The position numbers and the translations under genes were made by a program. Below the pieces are notes generated by a model. That model made no database searches. It was given only the letters and a program-made list of their open reading frames with translations, and was not told where the DNA came from. DNA of 64,000 bases from Variovorax sp. WS11 (GTDB taxonomy: Bacteria; Pseudomonadota; Gammaproteobacteria; Burkholderiales; Burkholderiaceae_C), in the NCBI RefSeq assembly GCF_010499245.1, contig NZ_JAAGOW010000005.1, forward strand, positions 434,001 through 498,000. The letters are read 5' to 3'. Positions 51,009 through 58,911 of the stretch are shown here, piece after piece. Numbering within the stretch: the stretch's first letter is position 1; each line of letters begins with the position of its first letter.

Positions 51009-52253
51009 ATGCAATCCGTCGAACACCCCACCGCCATCGCGCAAACGCCGCCGCCTGCCGCCCAGGGGCCGCTGGCCGGCATCCGCATCCTGGACATGGC
51101 CACCGTGATCGCGGCGCCCTTCTCGGCCTCCCTGTGCGCCGACCTGGGGGCCGAGGTCGTCAAGCTGGAGCTGCCGGAGGGCAACGACCCCCTGCGCTCC
51201 CTGTCGCCGACCACGCCGGAGCACGCGCTGTTCTGGAAAGTCTCGAACCGCGGCAAGAAGGGCGTGTCGCTCGACGTGCGCAAGCCGGAAGGCCGCGCGC
51301 TGTTCCTCCGGCTGATCGAGTCCTTCGACGTGCTGGTCGAGAACTTCCGCACCGGCACGCTCGACAAGTGGGGGCTGGATGCGGCGACGCTGTGGTCGGT
51401 CAACCCGAAGCTGATCATCCTGCGCGTCACCGGCTTCGGCCAGACCGGACCTTATGCGCAACGCCCGGGCTTCGCCCGCATCTTCGAGGCGATGAGCGGC
51501 TTCGCCCACCTGACCGGCGAAAGCGGCCGCAGTCCGCAGCACATGAACTACCCGCTCGGGGACGTGATCGCGGGCTTGTTCGGCGCTTTCTCGATCGCCA
51601 CCGCGATCGCGGAACGCCATCGCCACCCTGAGGCGCCGGGCCGCGAGATCGACCTCGCGGCGACCGAGGCGATGTTCCGCTTGCTGGAGGCGCTGCCGGT
51701 CGAGCACGAGTTGCTGGGGCAGGCGCGCAGCCGTTCCGGCAGCCGGGCCACCTACACCGCGCCCTCCAACATGTACCGCACCGCGGACGATCAATGGGTG
51801 ACGCTGGTGGGCTCCTCCGAGCCCATCTTCAAGCGCATCTGCCAGGCCATGGGCCAGCCCGCGCTCGCAGACGATCCGCGCTTCGCCACCACGCCGGACC
51901 GGGTTCGAAACATCGACGAGATCGATTCGATCGTCGCCGCGTGGTGCGCGTCCCGGACGCTGGCCGAACTGTCCGAGGCCCTGACCCGCGGGGGCGTGCC
52001 CTACAGCAAGGTCTATGCGGTCGATGACGTGATCGCCGACCCCCATTTCATTGCCCGCGAAGCCATCATCCGCCTGCCCGATCCGGACCTGGGTTCGCTG
52101 CCGGCGCCCATGATCGTGCCGCGCTTCTCGGGCTTCAAACCCGCTGCGCCGCGCACCGGGCCAGCCGCGGGCGAACACAACGCGGAGATCTACGGCGCAC
52201 TGGGCCTTCCCGCCGATGAACTGGACAAGCTCCGGCGCGACCGGGTGATTTGA
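51009..52253 (+). CDS. CaiB/BaiF-type (family III) CoA-transferase
   Basis: 414 residues. Family start LAGIRILDMATVIAAPFSAS, DLGAEVVKLELPEGNDPLRS, VTGFGQTGPYAQRPGFARIF and the predicted catalytic aspartate D185 in NYPLGDVIAGLFGAFS. The final segment DELDKLRRDRVI is usual. It follows the IclR pair by 75 bases on the same strand and could supply acyl-CoA to the divergent acyl-CoA dehydrogenases. It is only distantly similar to the CoA-transferase at 21648. Confidence 0.92.
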   Translation: MQSVEHPTAIAQTPPPAAQGPLAGIRILDMATVIAAPFSASLCADLGAEVVKLELPEGNDPLRSLSPTTPEHALFWKVSNRGKKGVSLDVRKPEGRALFLRLIESFDVLVENFRTGTLDKWGLDAATLWSVNPKLIILRVTGFGQTGPYAQRPGFARIFEAMSGFAHLTGESGRSPQHMNYPLGDVIAGLFGAFSIATAIAERHRHPEAPGREIDLAATEAMFRLLEALPVEHELLGQARSRSGSRATYTAPSNMYRTADDQWVTLVGSSEPIFKRICQAMGQPALADDPRFATTPDRVRNIDEIDSIVAAWCASRTLAELSEALTRGGVPYSKVYAVDDVIADPHFIAREAIIRLPDPDLGSLPAPMIVPRFSGFKPAAPRTGPAAGEHNAEIYGALGLPADELDKLRRDRVI

Positions 52254-52316
52254 CAGCCCGATGGCGCCGGAGACTTGGAGTTAGCATCGGCAAGGAGACA
52301 CGCAGTCAGGAATTCA

Positions 52317-52991
52317 ATGCGGATATTGCTCGTCGAGGATGACCGGGTGCTGGCCGACGCGCTGTCGCGGGCGCTGGTGCAGTCCGCCCATGCCGTCGAC
52401 GTCGTCTCCACCGGCGAGGAGGCCGACCACGCCCTTGCCGCCGGCAGCTATGACCTCGCCATCCTGGACATCGGCTTGCCGGGGCTGAGCGGACTGGATG
52501 TGCTGAAGCGCCTGCGGGCGCGCAAGTCCACCATGCCCGTGCTGATGCTCACCGCCTTCGACACCCTCGCAGACCGCGTCCGCGGGCTCGACCTGGGCGC
52601 CGACGACTACCTCGCCAAGCCCTTCGACCTGCCGGAGCTCGAGGCACGCGTGCGGGCGCTGCTGCGCCGCAGTACCCAGTCCACGCCCCACCTCGAGCAT
52701 GGCCGGCTGCGCTTCGACACCGTGGGCCGCCGCGTGTTCCACGACAAGCGGCCGCTGGAACTGTCGCCGCGCGAGCTCGCGCTGCTCGAACTGCTGCTGA
52801 TGCGCGCGGGGCGTGTCGTGAGCAAGGAGCAGATGGTCAATCACCTCTATGGCTGGGGCGACGAGGTCGGCGACAACGCGATCGAAGTCAATGTCTACAG
52901 GCTGCGCAAGAAGCTGGAGCCGCTCGGCTGCGAGATCCGCACCGTGCGCGGCATGGGCTACCTGATCGACAGCAGCGATGCGGAGGTCTGA
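52317..52991 (+). CDS. OmpR/PhoB-type response regulator (TctD/QseB-like)
   Basis: 224 residues. Receiver domain with the acidic pair EDD (7-9), phospho-acceptor D51 (LAILDIGLPGLSGLD), and DDYLAKPFDLPEL; C-terminal winged HTH SPRELALLELLLMRAGRVVS and NVYRLRKKLEPLGCEIRTVR. AGGAATTCA lies upstream of the ATG at 52317. Its stop is overlapped by 14 bases by the kinase gene. In enterobacteria TctDE controls the tricarboxylate receptor operon tctCBA; with eight TctC-family receptors in this window a similar role is tempting. Confidence 0.92.
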   Translation: MRILLVEDDRVLADALSRALVQSAHAVDVVSTGEEADHALAAGSYDLAILDIGLPGLSGLDVLKRLRARKSTMPVLMLTAFDTLADRVRGLDLGADDYLAKPFDLPELEARVRALLRRSTQSTPHLEHGRLRFDTVGRRVFHDKRPLELSPRELALLELLLMRAGRVVSKEQMVNHLYGWGDEVGDNAIEVNVYRLRKKLEPLGCEIRTVRGMGYLIDSSDAEV

Positions 52992-54369
52992 GCCGCGGCT
53001 GCAGCGCAAGCTGCTGGCGTGGCTGCTCGGGCCGCTGGCCGTGCTGCTGGTGCTCGATACCGCCGCCGCCTACTGGAGCTCGTGGCGCTTCTCCAACCTC
53101 GCCTACGACCGCGCGCTGCACGAGATCGGACGCGAGATCGCGCTGCATGTGAAGCTCGACGGAACGCGGCCCCGGCTCGAACTCTCGGAGGCCGCGGCCA
53201 ACATCCTGGTCGTGGATCAGGAAGACCAGCTCTTCTACCGCGTTCTCGGCGACGATGGCGCCGATCTGGGCGGCGATCCGCAGCTGCCTGCGCCGCGCAC
53301 GGGCAAGCCCGCCAAGCCGGACTTCTACGGCGACACGGTGCGCGGCGAGGCGGTGCGGATGATGGTGGCCTCGATGCCCATCGGCCCGGACGCCGGGCCG
53401 CCGCTGGTCCTGGTGCAGGTGGCCGAGACGCTCAACAAGCGGGAGCGCCTGGCCTGGGAGATGGTGGCCAACGTGGTGCTGCCGCAGCTGCTCCTGATCG
53501 TCATGGCGACGGCCGTGGTCTGGTTCGGCGTTTCGCGCGGGCTCGCGCCGCTGCAGCGCCTGCGGCGCGCCGTGTCGGACCGCTCGCACCTGGACCTGAG
53601 CCCGATCGACACCCACGACGTTCCGGGCGAGGTGCGGCCGCTGGTGGACGAGGTCAACGAGCTGATGGCACGCCTGGGGCGAACCTTCGATTTCCAGAAC
53701 CGCTTCGTGGCCGATGCCGCGCACCAGCTGAAGACGCCGGTCAGCGGGCTGAAGGCCCAGATCGAGCTGGCGCTGCGGGAGAGCGATCCGCAGCGGGTGC
53801 GCCATTCGCTCGCGCAGCTCTACCTCAGCGCCGACCGGCTGTCGAGGCTGGTGCGCCAGCTGCTTTCGCTGGCCCGCAACGAGCCCGGCGCGCTCGACTC
53901 CATGCAGTTGCAGCCGCTGGACCTGAATGCCCACGCCCTGGAAGTGAGCATGGAGTGGGCGCCGCAGGCGATCAAGCGCAACATCGACCTGGGCTTCGAA
54001 GGTGCCGATCATCCGCTGATGATCGACGCCGACCGGGACCGCCTGCGCGAGCTGGTCAACAACCTCATCGACAACGCGATCCGCTACAGCCAGCCGGGCG
54101 GCCGGGTGACTGTGCAGGCCGGCCAGATCGGAAGCGACCAGTGCCGCCTGGCCATCAGCGACGACGGCACCCGGATCCCGGTGGAGGAGCGCGCCCGCAT
54201 CTTCGAGCGCTTTCACCGCCTGCTCGGGACGCAGGAGGATGGCAGCGGCCTCGGGCTCGCCATCGTCAGCGAGATCGCCACGCTGCACGGCGCGCGCATC
54301 ACGCTGGAGGAAGACGCCGACGGCGTGGGCAACACCTTCAGCGTCTTCTTCCCCTTGCGCGCAGCCTGA
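52978..54369 (+). CDS. Sensor histidine kinase (TctE/QseC-like)
   Basis: 463 residues. Two membrane helices (about 12-33 and 164-186) enclose a ~130-residue periplasmic sensor. HisKA H-box VADAAHQLKTPVSGLKAQIE with H249; N-box NNLIDNAIRYSQPGG; F-box IFERFHRLLG; G2 GSGLGLAIVSEI. The G1 box, normally DxGPGIP, reads DDGTRIP (codons at 54163-54183 region): the second glycine is arginine. This residue contacts the nucleotide lid, so ATP binding or kinase activity may be altered. The other boxes are intact. Start overlaps the regulator by 14 bases. Confidence 0.9.
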   Translation: MRRSEPRLQRKLLAWLLGPLAVLLVLDTAAAYWSSWRFSNLAYDRALHEIGREIALHVKLDGTRPRLELSEAAANILVVDQEDQLFYRVLGDDGADLGGDPQLPAPRTGKPAKPDFYGDTVRGEAVRMMVASMPIGPDAGPPLVLVQVAETLNKRERLAWEMVANVVLPQLLLIVMATAVVWFGVSRGLAPLQRLRRAVSDRSHLDLSPIDTHDVPGEVRPLVDEVNELMARLGRTFDFQNRFVADAAHQLKTPVSGLKAQIELALRESDPQRVRHSLAQLYLSADRLSRLVRQLLSLARNEPGALDSMQLQPLDLNAHALEVSMEWAPQAIKRNIDLGFEGADHPLMIDADRDRLRELVNNLIDNAIRYSQPGGRVTVQAGQIGSDQCRLAISDDGTRIPVEERARIFERFHRLLGTQEDGSGLGLAIVSEIATLHGARITLEEDADGVGNTFSVFFPLRAA

Positions 54370-54385
54370 TCGGCGCAGGCGCGCT

Positions 54386-54429
54386 CTGTCAGCTTGCTGA
54401 CAGCTTGCGGACATCCGGCTGTCAGCCGG
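54386..54429. promoter_or_regulatory. Palindrome cluster with repeated TGTCAG/TGACAG after the kinase gene
   Basis: CTGTCAGC-TT-GCTGACAG (54386-54403) and CCGGCTG-T-CAGCCGG (54415-54429) are two perfect inverted repeats in the 143-base gap before terC; a further TGACAG follows at about 54442. They may be the kinase-operon terminator, an operator for the two-component regulator, or part of the terC leader. Confidence 0.5.
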
Positions 54430-54472
54430 CCGGCAGAAAGGTGACAGGACAGGTCTCTACGCTCGCGGGTGG

Positions 54473-54491
54473 CGAAACCGAAGTGGTTTCG
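54473..54491 (+). promoter_or_regulatory. Leader hairpin just upstream of terC
   Basis: CGAAACC (54473-54479) and GGTTTCG (54485-54491) pair perfectly around GAAGT, ending 11 bases before the AAGGAG ribosome-binding site of the TerC gene. TerC genes in many bacteria follow manganese-sensing yybP-ykoY riboswitches; the conserved internal loops of that RNA were not recognised here. Confidence 0.4.
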
Positions 54492-54512
54492 AACCCCAAC
54501 CAAGGAGACACC

Positions 54513-55229
54513 GTGTCGTTTTTGTCGAGTCCCGAATTCTGGATCGCCCTGTCGCAGATCATCCTGATCAACATCGTCCTGAGCGGCGACAACGCCGTCG
54601 TGATCGCGATGGCCTCGCGCTCGCTGCCGCCCGCCCAGCAGAAGAAGGCGATCATCTTCGGTAGCGTCGGCGCCATCGTGCTGCGCGTGATCCTCACCTT
54701 CTTCGCCGTCTATCTGCTGACCCTGCCGTACCTCAAGCTGGTGGGCGCAGCGCTGCTGCTCTGGATCGGCGTGGGCCTGCTCCAGGGCGAGGACGACGAG
54801 GAAGGCGTGGAAGGCCACGCCGGTCTGGCGGCCGCCATCAAGACCATCGTGCTGGCCGACCTGGTCATGAGCCTGGACAACGTCGTCGGCGTCGCTGCTG
54901 CAGCGAAGGGCAATGTTCCGCTGCTCGTCTTCGGTCTGGTGATCAGCATTCCCCTGATCATCTTCGGCAGCACCCTGATCCTGAAACTGATGGATCGATT
55001 CCCGGTCATCATCGTGCTCGGTGCCGCCCTGCTCGGCTGGGTGGCCGGCGAGATGGCGATCACGGATCCGGCCATCGCCGGCTGGGCCGCCGAGCGCCAC
55101 ACGCTGCACACGGCGGTCCCTGCGCTCGGTGCCATGTTCGTGGTGGCGATCGGCAAGTGGCTGGGTAGCCGCAGCGCACAGCGCCGCGAACAACTGCAGG
55201 CAGCGACGAAGAAGCAACCCGCCGTCTGA
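54513..55229 (+). CDS. TerC-family integral membrane protein
   Basis: 238 residues with about seven hydrophobic helices. The two signature acidic motifs of the TerC/YkoY family are present: ILINIVLSGDNAVVIAMASR and VLADLVMSLDNVVGVAAAA. TerC/Alx proteins export manganese or related metals. GTG start at 54513 follows CAAGGAGACACC at ideal spacing. It starts a two-gene unit with the Usp protein ten bases downstream. It is presumably read from a promoter in the palindrome-rich leader rather than from the kinase operon. Confidence 0.9.
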   Translation: MSFLSSPEFWIALSQIILINIVLSGDNAVVIAMASRSLPPAQQKKAIIFGSVGAIVLRVILTFFAVYLLTLPYLKLVGAALLLWIGVGLLQGEDDEEGVEGHAGLAAAIKTIVLADLVMSLDNVVGVAAAAKGNVPLLVFGLVISIPLIIFGSTLILKLMDRFPVIIVLGAALLGWVAGEMAITDPAIAGWAAERHTLHTAVPALGAMFVVAIGKWLGSRSAQRREQLQAATKKQPAV

Positions 55230-55239
55230 GGGTGCCCGC

Positions 55240-55671
55240 ATGACGCGAATCCTGGTTCCCATCGACCCGGATCAGCCCGCTCGCACGCGCTCGGCCATCG
55301 AACAAGTGCTGCGCATGCGCCGAAGCGAGCAGGTGAGCATTCGCCTGCTGCGGGTGCAGCCCAAGGTCTCGGGTCATGTCGCGATGCTCTTCGACCCGCG
55401 CGAGCTGCTCGACCTGCAGCTGGATGCAGGCGCCGAGGATCTGCAGTACGCGCAGAAGCTGCTCGACCTGGCCGGCGTGCCCTACAGCACCACCGTGCTG
55501 GTGGGACGCACTGCCGAGACGATTGCTGCGGCCGCTCGCGACTACGGTTGCAACCGCATCGTCTTCGGCCGCGACGAGCCCGGCCTGGCCGGAACGATCT
55601 TCGGCTCGCTGGCGCAGCAGGTGCGCCAGCACCTGGGTGCGAACGGAGACCCCCAGGTCATCGGCTCCTGA
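55240..55671 (+). CDS. Universal stress protein (UspA) family
   Basis: 143 residues. ILVPIDPDQPARTRSAIEQV at the N-terminus and YGCNRIVFGRDEPGLAGTIF with the C-terminal glycine-rich motif (GSLAQQVRQHLGANG) show the Usp fold; the ATP-binding G-2x-G-9x-G pattern is only partly kept. Ten bases after the TerC stop, so probably co-expressed in metal or general stress. A strong inverted repeat follows at 55681-55711. Confidence 0.85.
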   Translation: MTRILVPIDPDQPARTRSAIEQVLRMRRSEQVSIRLLRVQPKVSGHVAMLFDPRELLDLQLDAGAEDLQYAQKLLDLAGVPYSTTVLVGRTAETIAAAARDYGCNRIVFGRDEPGLAGTIFGSLAQQVRQHLGANGDPQVIGS

Positions 55672-55680
55672 ACGAGAAAT

Positions 55681-55711
55681 GCCTGGTTGGGCCGCGAACG
55701 CTCAACCAGGC
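55681..55711. terminator. Bidirectional hairpin terminator between Usp and LysR genes
   Basis: GCCTGGTTG (55681-55689) and CAACCAGGC (55703-55711) are perfectly complementary; a G-U and a G-C pair extend the stem and leave a nine-base loop. On the minus strand it is followed by ATTTCTCGTT, a T-rich tail, and it includes the LysR stop codon. Well placed to stop transcription of both convergent genes. Confidence 0.6.
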
Positions 55712-56616
55712 TCGCCTTCCCCGTGAAGCCGGATGATCAGCGAGCGCAGCCATGCGTTCGCAGGATCCTTGTTGTAGCGGCCATGCCAGAACAGGTTGAT
55801 CGCGATCTCGGGCAGCTTGGCCGGGTGGCGGACATAGGACAACCCGAAGGGCTCCGCCAAGGCCTGGGCGAGCCGCTCCGGAACGGTGGCCACTAGGTCG
55901 GAGTCATGCAGGATATGCCCCACCGCGACGTAGTGCGGCACGGTCAGGACGATCTTGCGGGCAATGCTCCTGCGCCGTAGAAGCTCGTCCGCCCTTCCGT
56001 GCCCGGTGCCCTCCGAGACCACGATGACATGCTCGGCTGCAGAGAATTCGCGCAGCGATATTTCCCGCTTGTCGAGCGCATGGCCACGCCGGAACATGCA
56101 GACGTAGTGCTGCTTGAAGAGCCGGCGCTCGAAGTAGCCGACCTTCAGCTGCGGCAGCAGGCCGATGGCCAGGCTCACATGGCCCGCTTCCATCTCGTCG
56201 CGAAGATTGACCGCCGCATTGCGAACCGTGCTGAGCGAAACACGGGGCGCAATGCGCGCCAGCTCCTTCATGAGCTTGGGCAGGAAGTAGATCTCCCCGA
56301 TGTCCGTCATGCCGACGGTGAAGGCACGTGTCGAGGTCGCCGGGTCGAAGGACGCCTGCTGATTGATCGCGGCATGGATGACCTGCAAGGCGCGCGCGGT
56401 CGGTTCGGCCAGCTGCTCGGCGAACGGCGTCGGCTCCATGCCCTTGGGCGTTCGCAGGAACAAGGGGTCGTCCGTGAGCTTGCGCAAACGCGCCAGCGCA
56501 TTGCTGACCCCGGGCTGCGACAGCCCGAGGCTCTCGGCCACCTTCGAGACCCGGCGGTCGATGAGCAGCTGGTTGAAGACAACCAGCAGGTTGAGGTCGA
56601 TGTCCTTGAGCTCCAT
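55702..56616 (-). CDS. LysR-family regulator of the NagR/NahR/DntR group
   Basis: 304 residues. MELKDIDLNLLVVFNQLLID and LGLSQPGVSNALARLRK form the HTH; TVGMTDIGEIYFLPKLMKEL, RRLFKQHYVCMFRRGHALD and VPHYVAVGHILHDSDLVATV closely follow the recalled pattern of NagR/NahR/DntR proteins, which sense salicylate-type aromatics. ATG at 56616 is chosen by that homology; an ORF extension to 56751 would overlap the divergent oxygenase gene. Divergent from the Rieske oxygenase operon (start 56739), it is very likely its activator. Confidence 0.93.
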   Translation of the reverse strand: MELKDIDLNLLVVFNQLLIDRRVSKVAESLGLSQPGVSNALARLRKLTDDPLFLRTPKGMEPTPFAEQLAEPTARALQVIHAAINQQASFDPATSTRAFTVGMTDIGEIYFLPKLMKELARIAPRVSLSTVRNAAVNLRDEMEAGHVSLAIGLLPQLKVGYFERRLFKQHYVCMFRRGHALDKREISLREFSAAEHVIVVSEGTGHGRADELLRRRSIARKIVLTVPHYVAVGHILHDSDLVATVPERLAQALAEPFGLSYVRHPAKLPEIAINLFWHGRYNKDPANAWLRSLIIRLHGEGEPG

Positions 56617-56681
56617 GCCCGCCCCCACATTCGCGAAATCAATCTGCACTATTGCCCACATTCTATTGATCGATGACAGGG

Positions 56682-56696
56682 GAATCGCGATGATTC
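56682..56696. promoter_or_regulatory. Candidate operator between the LysR and oxygenase genes
   Basis: GAATC (56682-56686) and GATTC (56692-56696) are inverted around GCGAT, in the 122-base divergent region. Several other short symmetric elements (TTGATCGATGA near 56666) occur beside it, so the exact LysR box is uncertain. Confidence 0.35.
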
Positions 56697-56738
56697 GATG
56701 ACCCCACGACGTGCGACAGCACACACAGGAGACAAGAC

Positions 56739-58004
56739 ATGGATGACGCAACGGCCGTCTTTCCCAAGCAGATCCATTGGGAAAGCCAGGGCACCAGCCG
56801 CATACCGTTCATGGCCTACACGCAGGCCGATCAGCATCGCCAGGAACTCGAGCGCCTCTTCTACCGCGGCCACTGGTGCTACGTCGGCCTGGAGGCCGAG
56901 ATCCCGAACGCCGGTGACTTCAAGCGCACGGTGATCGGCGAGCGCTCCGTCATCATGGTGCGCGATGCCGACGGCAGCATCAACGTGGTCGAGAACGTCT
57001 GCGCCCATCGCGGCATGCAGTTCTGCCGCGAGCGACATGGCAATCGCAAGGACGGCGGCTTCACCTGCCCGTACCACCAGTGGAACTACACCCTCAAGGG
57101 CGATCTGCAGGGGGTGCCCTTCCGCCGCGGCGTCAAGCAGGACGGCAAGGTCAACGGCGGGATGCCGGCCGACTTCAAGACGGCCGATCACGGCCTCAAC
57201 AAGCTGAAGGTCGCAACGCGCGGCGGCGTGGTCTTTGCGTCCTTCGATCCGGAGGTCGAATCGCTCGAGGACTTCATGGGCCCGGCGATCCTCGGCTACT
57301 TCGATCGCCTGTTCAACGGCCGCAAGCTGAAGATCCTGGGCTACAACCGCCAGCGCATCCCGGGCAACTGGAAGCTGATGCAGGAGAACATCAAGGACCC
57401 CTACCACCCGGGCCTGCTGCACACCTGGTTCGTGACCTTCGGACTTTGGCGCGCGGACAACAAGTCGGAGCTGAAGATGGACCGGCACCACCGGCACGCC
57501 GCCATGATCTCGACCCGCGGCACGAGCGGCAAGGCCGACCAGGTCACGCAGGTCTCGAGCTTCAAGGAGAGCATGCAGCTCAACGACGACCGCTTCCTGG
57601 ACATCGTGCCCGAGCCCTGGTGGGGCGGCCCCACCGCAGTGATGATGACGCTGTTCCCGAGCGTGATCTTCCAGCAGCAGGTCAACAGTGTCTCGACCCG
57701 GCACATCCAGCCGAGCGGCCCCGGGAACTTCGACTTCGTCTGGACGCACTTCGGCTTCGAGGACGACGACGAGGCCATGACGCAGCGGCGCCTGCGCCAG
57801 GCCAACCTCTTCGGACCCGCGGGCTTCGTGTCGGCGGACGACGGCGAGGTGATCGAGCTGTCGCAGAAGGGCTTCGAGCAGAAGCCTTTCCATCGCACGC
57901 TGGCCGAGCTGGGTGGGCGCGAGGTCGGCGACACCGACCACATGGTCACCGAAACGCTCATCCGCGGCATGTACGAGTACTGGCGCAAGGTCATGGAGGC
58001 TTGA
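56739..58004 (+). CDS. Rieske aromatic-ring hydroxylating oxygenase, large (alpha) subunit; salicylate 5-hydroxylase-like
   Basis: 421 residues. Rieske cluster ligands C88-x-H90 (ENVCAHRGMQFC) and C110-x-x-H113 (TCPYHQW). The non-heme iron site is D220-x2-H223-x4-H228 in ENIKDPYHPGLLHTW, with a further acidic segment GFVSADDGE near residue 365. The pattern recalls NagG-type salicylate 5-hydroxylase and related monohydroxylating enzymes more than naphthalene dioxygenases; substrate not certain. AGGAGACAAGAC precedes the ATG. The beta subunit follows three bases later. Confidence 0.92.
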   Translation: MDDATAVFPKQIHWESQGTSRIPFMAYTQADQHRQELERLFYRGHWCYVGLEAEIPNAGDFKRTVIGERSVIMVRDADGSINVVENVCAHRGMQFCRERHGNRKDGGFTCPYHQWNYTLKGDLQGVPFRRGVKQDGKVNGGMPADFKTADHGLNKLKVATRGGVVFASFDPEVESLEDFMGPAILGYFDRLFNGRKLKILGYNRQRIPGNWKLMQENIKDPYHPGLLHTWFVTFGLWRADNKSELKMDRHHRHAAMISTRGTSGKADQVTQVSSFKESMQLNDDRFLDIVPEPWWGGPTAVMMTLFPSVIFQQQVNSVSTRHIQPSGPGNFDFVWTHFGFEDDDEAMTQRRLRQANLFGPAGFVSADDGEVIELSQKGFEQKPFHRTLAELGGREVGDTDHMVTETLIRGMYEYWRKVMEA

Positions 58005-58007
58005 GAG

Positions 58008-58478
58008 ATGAACTTCCAGGACTACTTCGAGCTGAACCAGCTCTACGCCAACTACGCCAGCGCCGTGAGCTCCGGCCAGTGGGAGCTCTGGCCGGAATTC
58101 TTCACCGACGATTGCACGTACCGGCTGCAGCCGCGCGAGAACTTCGATCGGGGCTTTCCGCTGGCCACGCTGTCCTTCGAGAGCAAGGGCATGCTGAAGG
58201 ACCGGGTGTACGGCATCCGCGAGACGCTGTTCCATGACCCGTACTACCAGCGCAACGTCACCGGCGCGCCGGTGGTCCGCAAGGCCGAAGCTGGCCGCTA
58301 CGAATGCGAGGCCAACTACGCGGTGTTTCGCACCAAGCTCTCCGAGCTGTCCTCGGTCTTCAACGTCGGGCGGTACATCGATGTCGTCGTGCGTACCGAA
58401 GAGGGCCTGAGGTTCGCCTCTCGCCTGGTCATCTACGACAGCGAGATGATCCCCAACTCCGTCATCTATCCGATCTGA
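58008..58478 (+). CDS. Aromatic-ring hydroxylating oxygenase, small (beta) subunit
   Basis: 156 residues. Cystatin-like fold typical of oxygenase beta subunits ([40 protein letters not shown]). It stabilises the alpha3beta3 assembly and has no cofactor. The start is three bases after the alpha stop, with TTGAGAG upstream, so expression is coupled. Confidence 0.9.
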   Translation: MNFQDYFELNQLYANYASAVSSGQWELWPEFFTDDCTYRLQPRENFDRGFPLATLSFESKGMLKDRVYGIRETLFHDPYYQRNVTGAPVVRKAEAGRYECEANYAVFRTKLSELSSVFNVGRYIDVVVRTEEGLRFASRLVIYDSEMIPNSVIYPI

Positions 58479-58486
58479 GGCCCGCC

Positions 58487-58804
58487 ATGAGTGATTTGCA
58501 ATGGACCGATGCCGCGCCGGTCGACGATGTTCCGGCGGACGACGTGATCGGCATCCTCGTGGACGGCCATGACGTGGCGCTGTACAGCGTCGACGGCCAG
58601 ATCTTCGCGACCGACAACATCTGCACGCACGGGCATGCGCGCCTGTGCGAGGGCTTCCTGGAAGGGCACGAGATCGAGTGTCCCTTGCACCAGGGCAAGT
58701 TCGACGTGCGCACTGGGCAGCCGAGCTGCGCGCCGGTGACCGAAGCGATCAAGTCCTATCCGGTCAGGATCGAAGCCGGCCGCGTGTTCCTCGCGCTGGA
58801 CTGA
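58487..58804 (+). CDS. Rieske-type ferredoxin of the oxygenase
   Basis: 105 residues. Cluster ligands C46-x-H48 ([10 protein letters not shown]) and C65-x-x-H68 (ECPLHQGKF) form a Rieske [2Fe-2S] centre of the BphF/NagAb type. It carries electrons from the reductase at 60267 to the oxygenase. Starts eight bases after the beta stop. Note that the transporter gene separates it from the reductase gene. Confidence 0.93.
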   Translation: MSDLQWTDAAPVDDVPADDVIGILVDGHDVALYSVDGQIFATDNICTHGHARLCEGFLEGHEIECPLHQGKFDVRTGQPSCAPVTEAIKSYPVRIEAGRVFLALD

Positions 58805-58911
58805 ACCCGCTTTCCCTTGGCAACGCTCCGCGGAATGCGCCGCGGTGTGGCTGCCGCATGCCCAGGCCGCGCAAGACGGCTCCATCCACGACCAGACATT
58901 CAGGAGACTCG

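Noticed and set aside
54370-54512. yybP-ykoY manganese riboswitch upstream of terC
   Set aside because: Hairpins are present, but the characteristic conserved loop sequences of that riboswitch were not found, so only hairpin features are reported.
53019-55229. 736-codon frame spanning the kinase and TerC genes
   Set aside because: Only the part from 54513 on is TerC; upstream it is a shifted reading of the kinase gene. No fusion is supported, since a ribosome-binding site and GTG start lie at 54513.
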